This document shows positions 6,493 to 6,790 of a DNA stretch of 6,790 nt, piece by piece (position 1 is the stretch's first letter; every line of letters begins with the position of its first letter). This DNA is from an uncultured Prevotellaceae bacterium (GTDB lineage: Bacteria > Bacteroidota > Bacteroidia > Bacteroidales > Bacteroidaceae): positions 1 through 6,790 of the forward strand of contig CAMOSA010000130.1 in assembly GCA_946624335.1 (NCBI GenBank). The letters run 5' to 3'. Position numbers and translations under genes: made by a program. The notes below the pieces were generated by a model. The model was not told the DNA's origin. It made no database searches and saw only the letters and a list, made by a program, of their open reading frames with translations.

Positions 6493-6669
6493 CGACATTA
6501 TTTTGAATGAAGACCGCTTTCGGTTGATTTTTATGCTACAAAGAATTCTAATATCATGAATTACTTGTCTTCTAAAGACGCTCAGCCACAATCGAAGAGC
6601 CGCTGTCACTGTAACTGAGGCCAGCTGACATCGTGCAGCAAGAAAAGCTGTTAGGCTTGGTCAGCGGGC

Positions 6670-6747
6670 GATTCCGTCGATATAAAAAAAGGACTCGCAA
6701 GCAGCCAAATCAGCGACTTGCGAGTTCACATCTTGGTGATTCCGTCG
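6670..6747. repeat. 10-bp direct repeat of the tRNA-Arg 3' acceptor sequence
   Basis: GATTCCGTCG occurs at 6738-6747, where it is the tRNA acceptor 3' strand plus the start of the T stem, and again at 6670-6679 just beyond the tRNA terminator. Copies of tRNA 3' ends can mark attachment sites. At 10 bp, with no integrase nearby, this one may be chance or an old remnant. Confidence 0.35.
6684..6725 (-). terminator. Rho-independent terminator of the tRNA-Arg transcript
   Basis: On the minus strand ACTCGCAAG (6725-6717) pairs with CTTGCGAGT (6701-6693) in a 9-bp perfect stem with a 15-nt loop. It is followed by CC and seven Us (6690-6684). It starts 8 nt after the encoded CCA of the tRNA. Position and polarity fit termination of the tRNA transcript before the phosphatase promoter region. 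Confidence 0.85.
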
Positions 6748-6790
6748 GGATTCGAACCCGAGACCCACAGCTTAGAAGGCTGTTGCTCTA
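6734..6790 (-). tRNA. tRNA-Arg (anticodon UCU), 5' end cut off by the window edge
   Basis: The reverse complement gives, from the window edge, a D-stem 3' strand GAGC and an anticodon stem-loop ACAGC-CTTCTAA-GCTGT. The anticodon TCT (6774-6776) reads AGA. A GGGTC variable loop follows, then the T arm TCGGG-TTCGAAT-CCCGA, acceptor strand CGGAATC, discriminator A and an encoded CCA (6734-6736). The D loop, the 5' D-stem strand and the 5' acceptor strand lie outside the window. Confidence 0.93.

Noticed and set aside
6400..6609. 69-codon minus-strand open frame upstream of the phosphatase
   Set aside because: It runs through the TACCTTTG promoter box and into the phosphatase in another frame, and its residues look like translated A/T-rich intergenic DNA.
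6621..6669. Imperfect inverted repeat CCAGCTGAC / GTCAGCGGG between the phosphatase and the tRNA
   Set aside because: Only six contiguous pairs plus two beyond a mismatch, with a 30-nt loop and no T tract. This is too weak to call a terminator or an RNA element.

Overview
The window looks like a piece of a Bacteroidota chromosome, most likely order Bacteroidales and Prevotella-like. The sequence supports this in several ways. There is a lipoprotein with a Cys lipobox, a TAnnTTTG-type -7 promoter box and no clear Shine-Dalgarno sites. A sigma factor is coupled to a membrane protein that ends in an outer-membrane barrel. A secreted acid phosphatase ends in the short GIxIxxGKKVxxK-like tail common in this group. 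The coding DNA is fairly GC-rich, with A/T-rich gaps between genes. The genus is an inference.

Layout, left to right. Positions 2-1708 (+) hold the C-terminal two thirds of mutS2 (ATPase, coiled coil, Smr nuclease). Its linker carries an A-rich heptamer array and a short inverted repeat that look like an in-frame insertion. A hairpin at 1721-1750 separates it from a probable three-gene operon on the + strand. This operon holds an ECF-type sigma factor (1791-2333), a membrane protein overlapping it by 4 nt (2330-3730), and a lipoprotein serpin (3773-5461). The membrane protein joins an anti-sigma-like cytoplasmic N-terminus, one inner-membrane helix, a long Thr/Ala/Pro linker and a C-terminal outer-membrane beta-barrel. 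A strong hairpin (5472-5497) lies between the serpin gene and a convergent minus-strand gene for a class A (PhoN-type) acid phosphatase (5577-6458), which has its own promoter-like box. At the right edge is a minus-strand tRNA-Arg(UCU), cut by the window end and followed by its own terminator.

Functional reading. The sigma factor and the barrel protein very probably form an envelope-sensing pair, with the barrel end sensing or anchoring at the outer membrane and the N-terminus holding the sigma factor. The surface lipoprotein serpin lies in the same apparent transcription unit. The module may therefore link outer-envelope state to a serpin-fold surface protein. The serpin has lost several residues normally needed for inhibitory action (hinge P14 and P12-P10, shutter Asn and His), so a non-inhibitory or unusual role is plausible. 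The most interesting parts of the window are this sigma/barrel/serpin arrangement, the slippage-prone tracts in mutS2 and in the serpin gene, and the sorting-like tail on the phosphatase.
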